From positions 1 through 5,675 of the forward strand of contig LJUD01000223.1 in the NCBI GenBank assembly GCA_001304035.1: a DNA stretch of 5,675 bases. The letters are read 5' to 3'. The DNA comes from a bacterium SM23_31. GTDB lineage: Bacteria; SM23-31. Below the pieces are notes generated by a model. The model did not search any database, was not told where the DNA came from, and saw nothing but the letters and a program-made list of their open reading frames with translations. Positions 5,606 through 5,675 of this stretch are shown one piece after another (within the stretch, counting starts at the first letter, position 1; every line of letters begins with the position of its first letter). The position numbers and the translations under genes were made by a program.

Positions 5606-5675
5606 ATTTAGGGCCACATTATTCCCCATTTTCAGGGCCACGTTATTCCCCACTTTCAGGGCCACATTATTCCCC
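5572..5675. mobile_element. Terminus of a probable IS21-family insertion sequence
   Basis: The ATPase homology ends at about 5570-5572, where TGTCAAGGGCC begins. From there to the window end the sequence is built of GGGCCAC-TTATTCCCC repeats. IS21-family elements have TG...CA ends and several copies of a roughly 20-base repeat inside each end, which serve as transposase binding sites. The transposase genes istA/istB would lie beyond the window, so the family call rests on end structure only. Confidence 0.6.
5578..5675 (+). repeat. Four direct repeats of GGGCCACATTATTCCCC
   Basis: Copies lie at 5578-5595 (18 bases, diverged: GGGCCATGATTATTCCCC), 5611-5627, 5635-5651 (one change, CGT for CAT) and 5659-5675. 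The last three recur every 24 bases, separated by A(T/C)TTTCA. The first is 33 bases from the second. The array runs off the window edge, so its full copy number is unknown. Confidence 0.9.

Noticed and set aside
5578..5675. CRISPR array
   Set aside because: The repeats are only 17-18 bases and the 7-base gaps are nearly identical to each other (ATTTTCA, ACTTTCA), so there are no variable spacers.

Overview
The window looks like bacterial chromosome of moderate to low GC. A secreted protein made of long Ig-like repeats, a Pkn-type Ser/Thr kinase starting with the 'ISHYKIL..GEGGMGVVYKAED' signature, and a Tat-exported sugar isomerase-like protein occur together often in the Bacteroidota/Ignavibacteriota (FCB) sphere and neighbouring candidate phyla. 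That placement is inferred from gene style only and is weak.

Layout, all on the + strand. Bases 1-2520 are the 3' part of a large surface or secreted protein gene: seven Ig-like repeats of about 102-110 residues (the first cut by the window edge), then a fibronectin-III-like C-terminal domain. Bases 2521-2860 are non-coding and hold a good intrinsic terminator (2689-2724) and a small GC-rich palindrome. Bases 2861-3100 encode only the N-lobe of a Ser/Thr kinase, with a palindromic insert inside its glycine loop. Bases 3142-4134 encode an intact Tat-signal xylose-isomerase-like TIM-barrel protein. After about 250 bases without a recognisable gene, 4388-4468 encodes what looks like the C-terminal tail of a kinase/TPR protein, so one kinase gene may have been broken up with the isomerase between its two ends. 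Bases 4598-5605 encode an AAA_14/DUF4143 ATPase whose end is replaced by foreign sequence. From about 5572 the window enters tandem GGGCCAC-TTATTCCCC repeats that resemble the multi-repeat terminus of an IS21-family insertion sequence.

The genes do not form an obvious pathway. The region reads as an accessory, rearranged locus: internal duplication in the adhesin-like gene, a decayed kinase gene, three small dispersed palindromes and a probable IS insertion into an AT-rich ATPase gene. No new multi-gene system is evident. The most unusual signals are the palindrome embedded in frame in the kinase coding sequence and its relatives at 2586 and 4473, and the split kinase.
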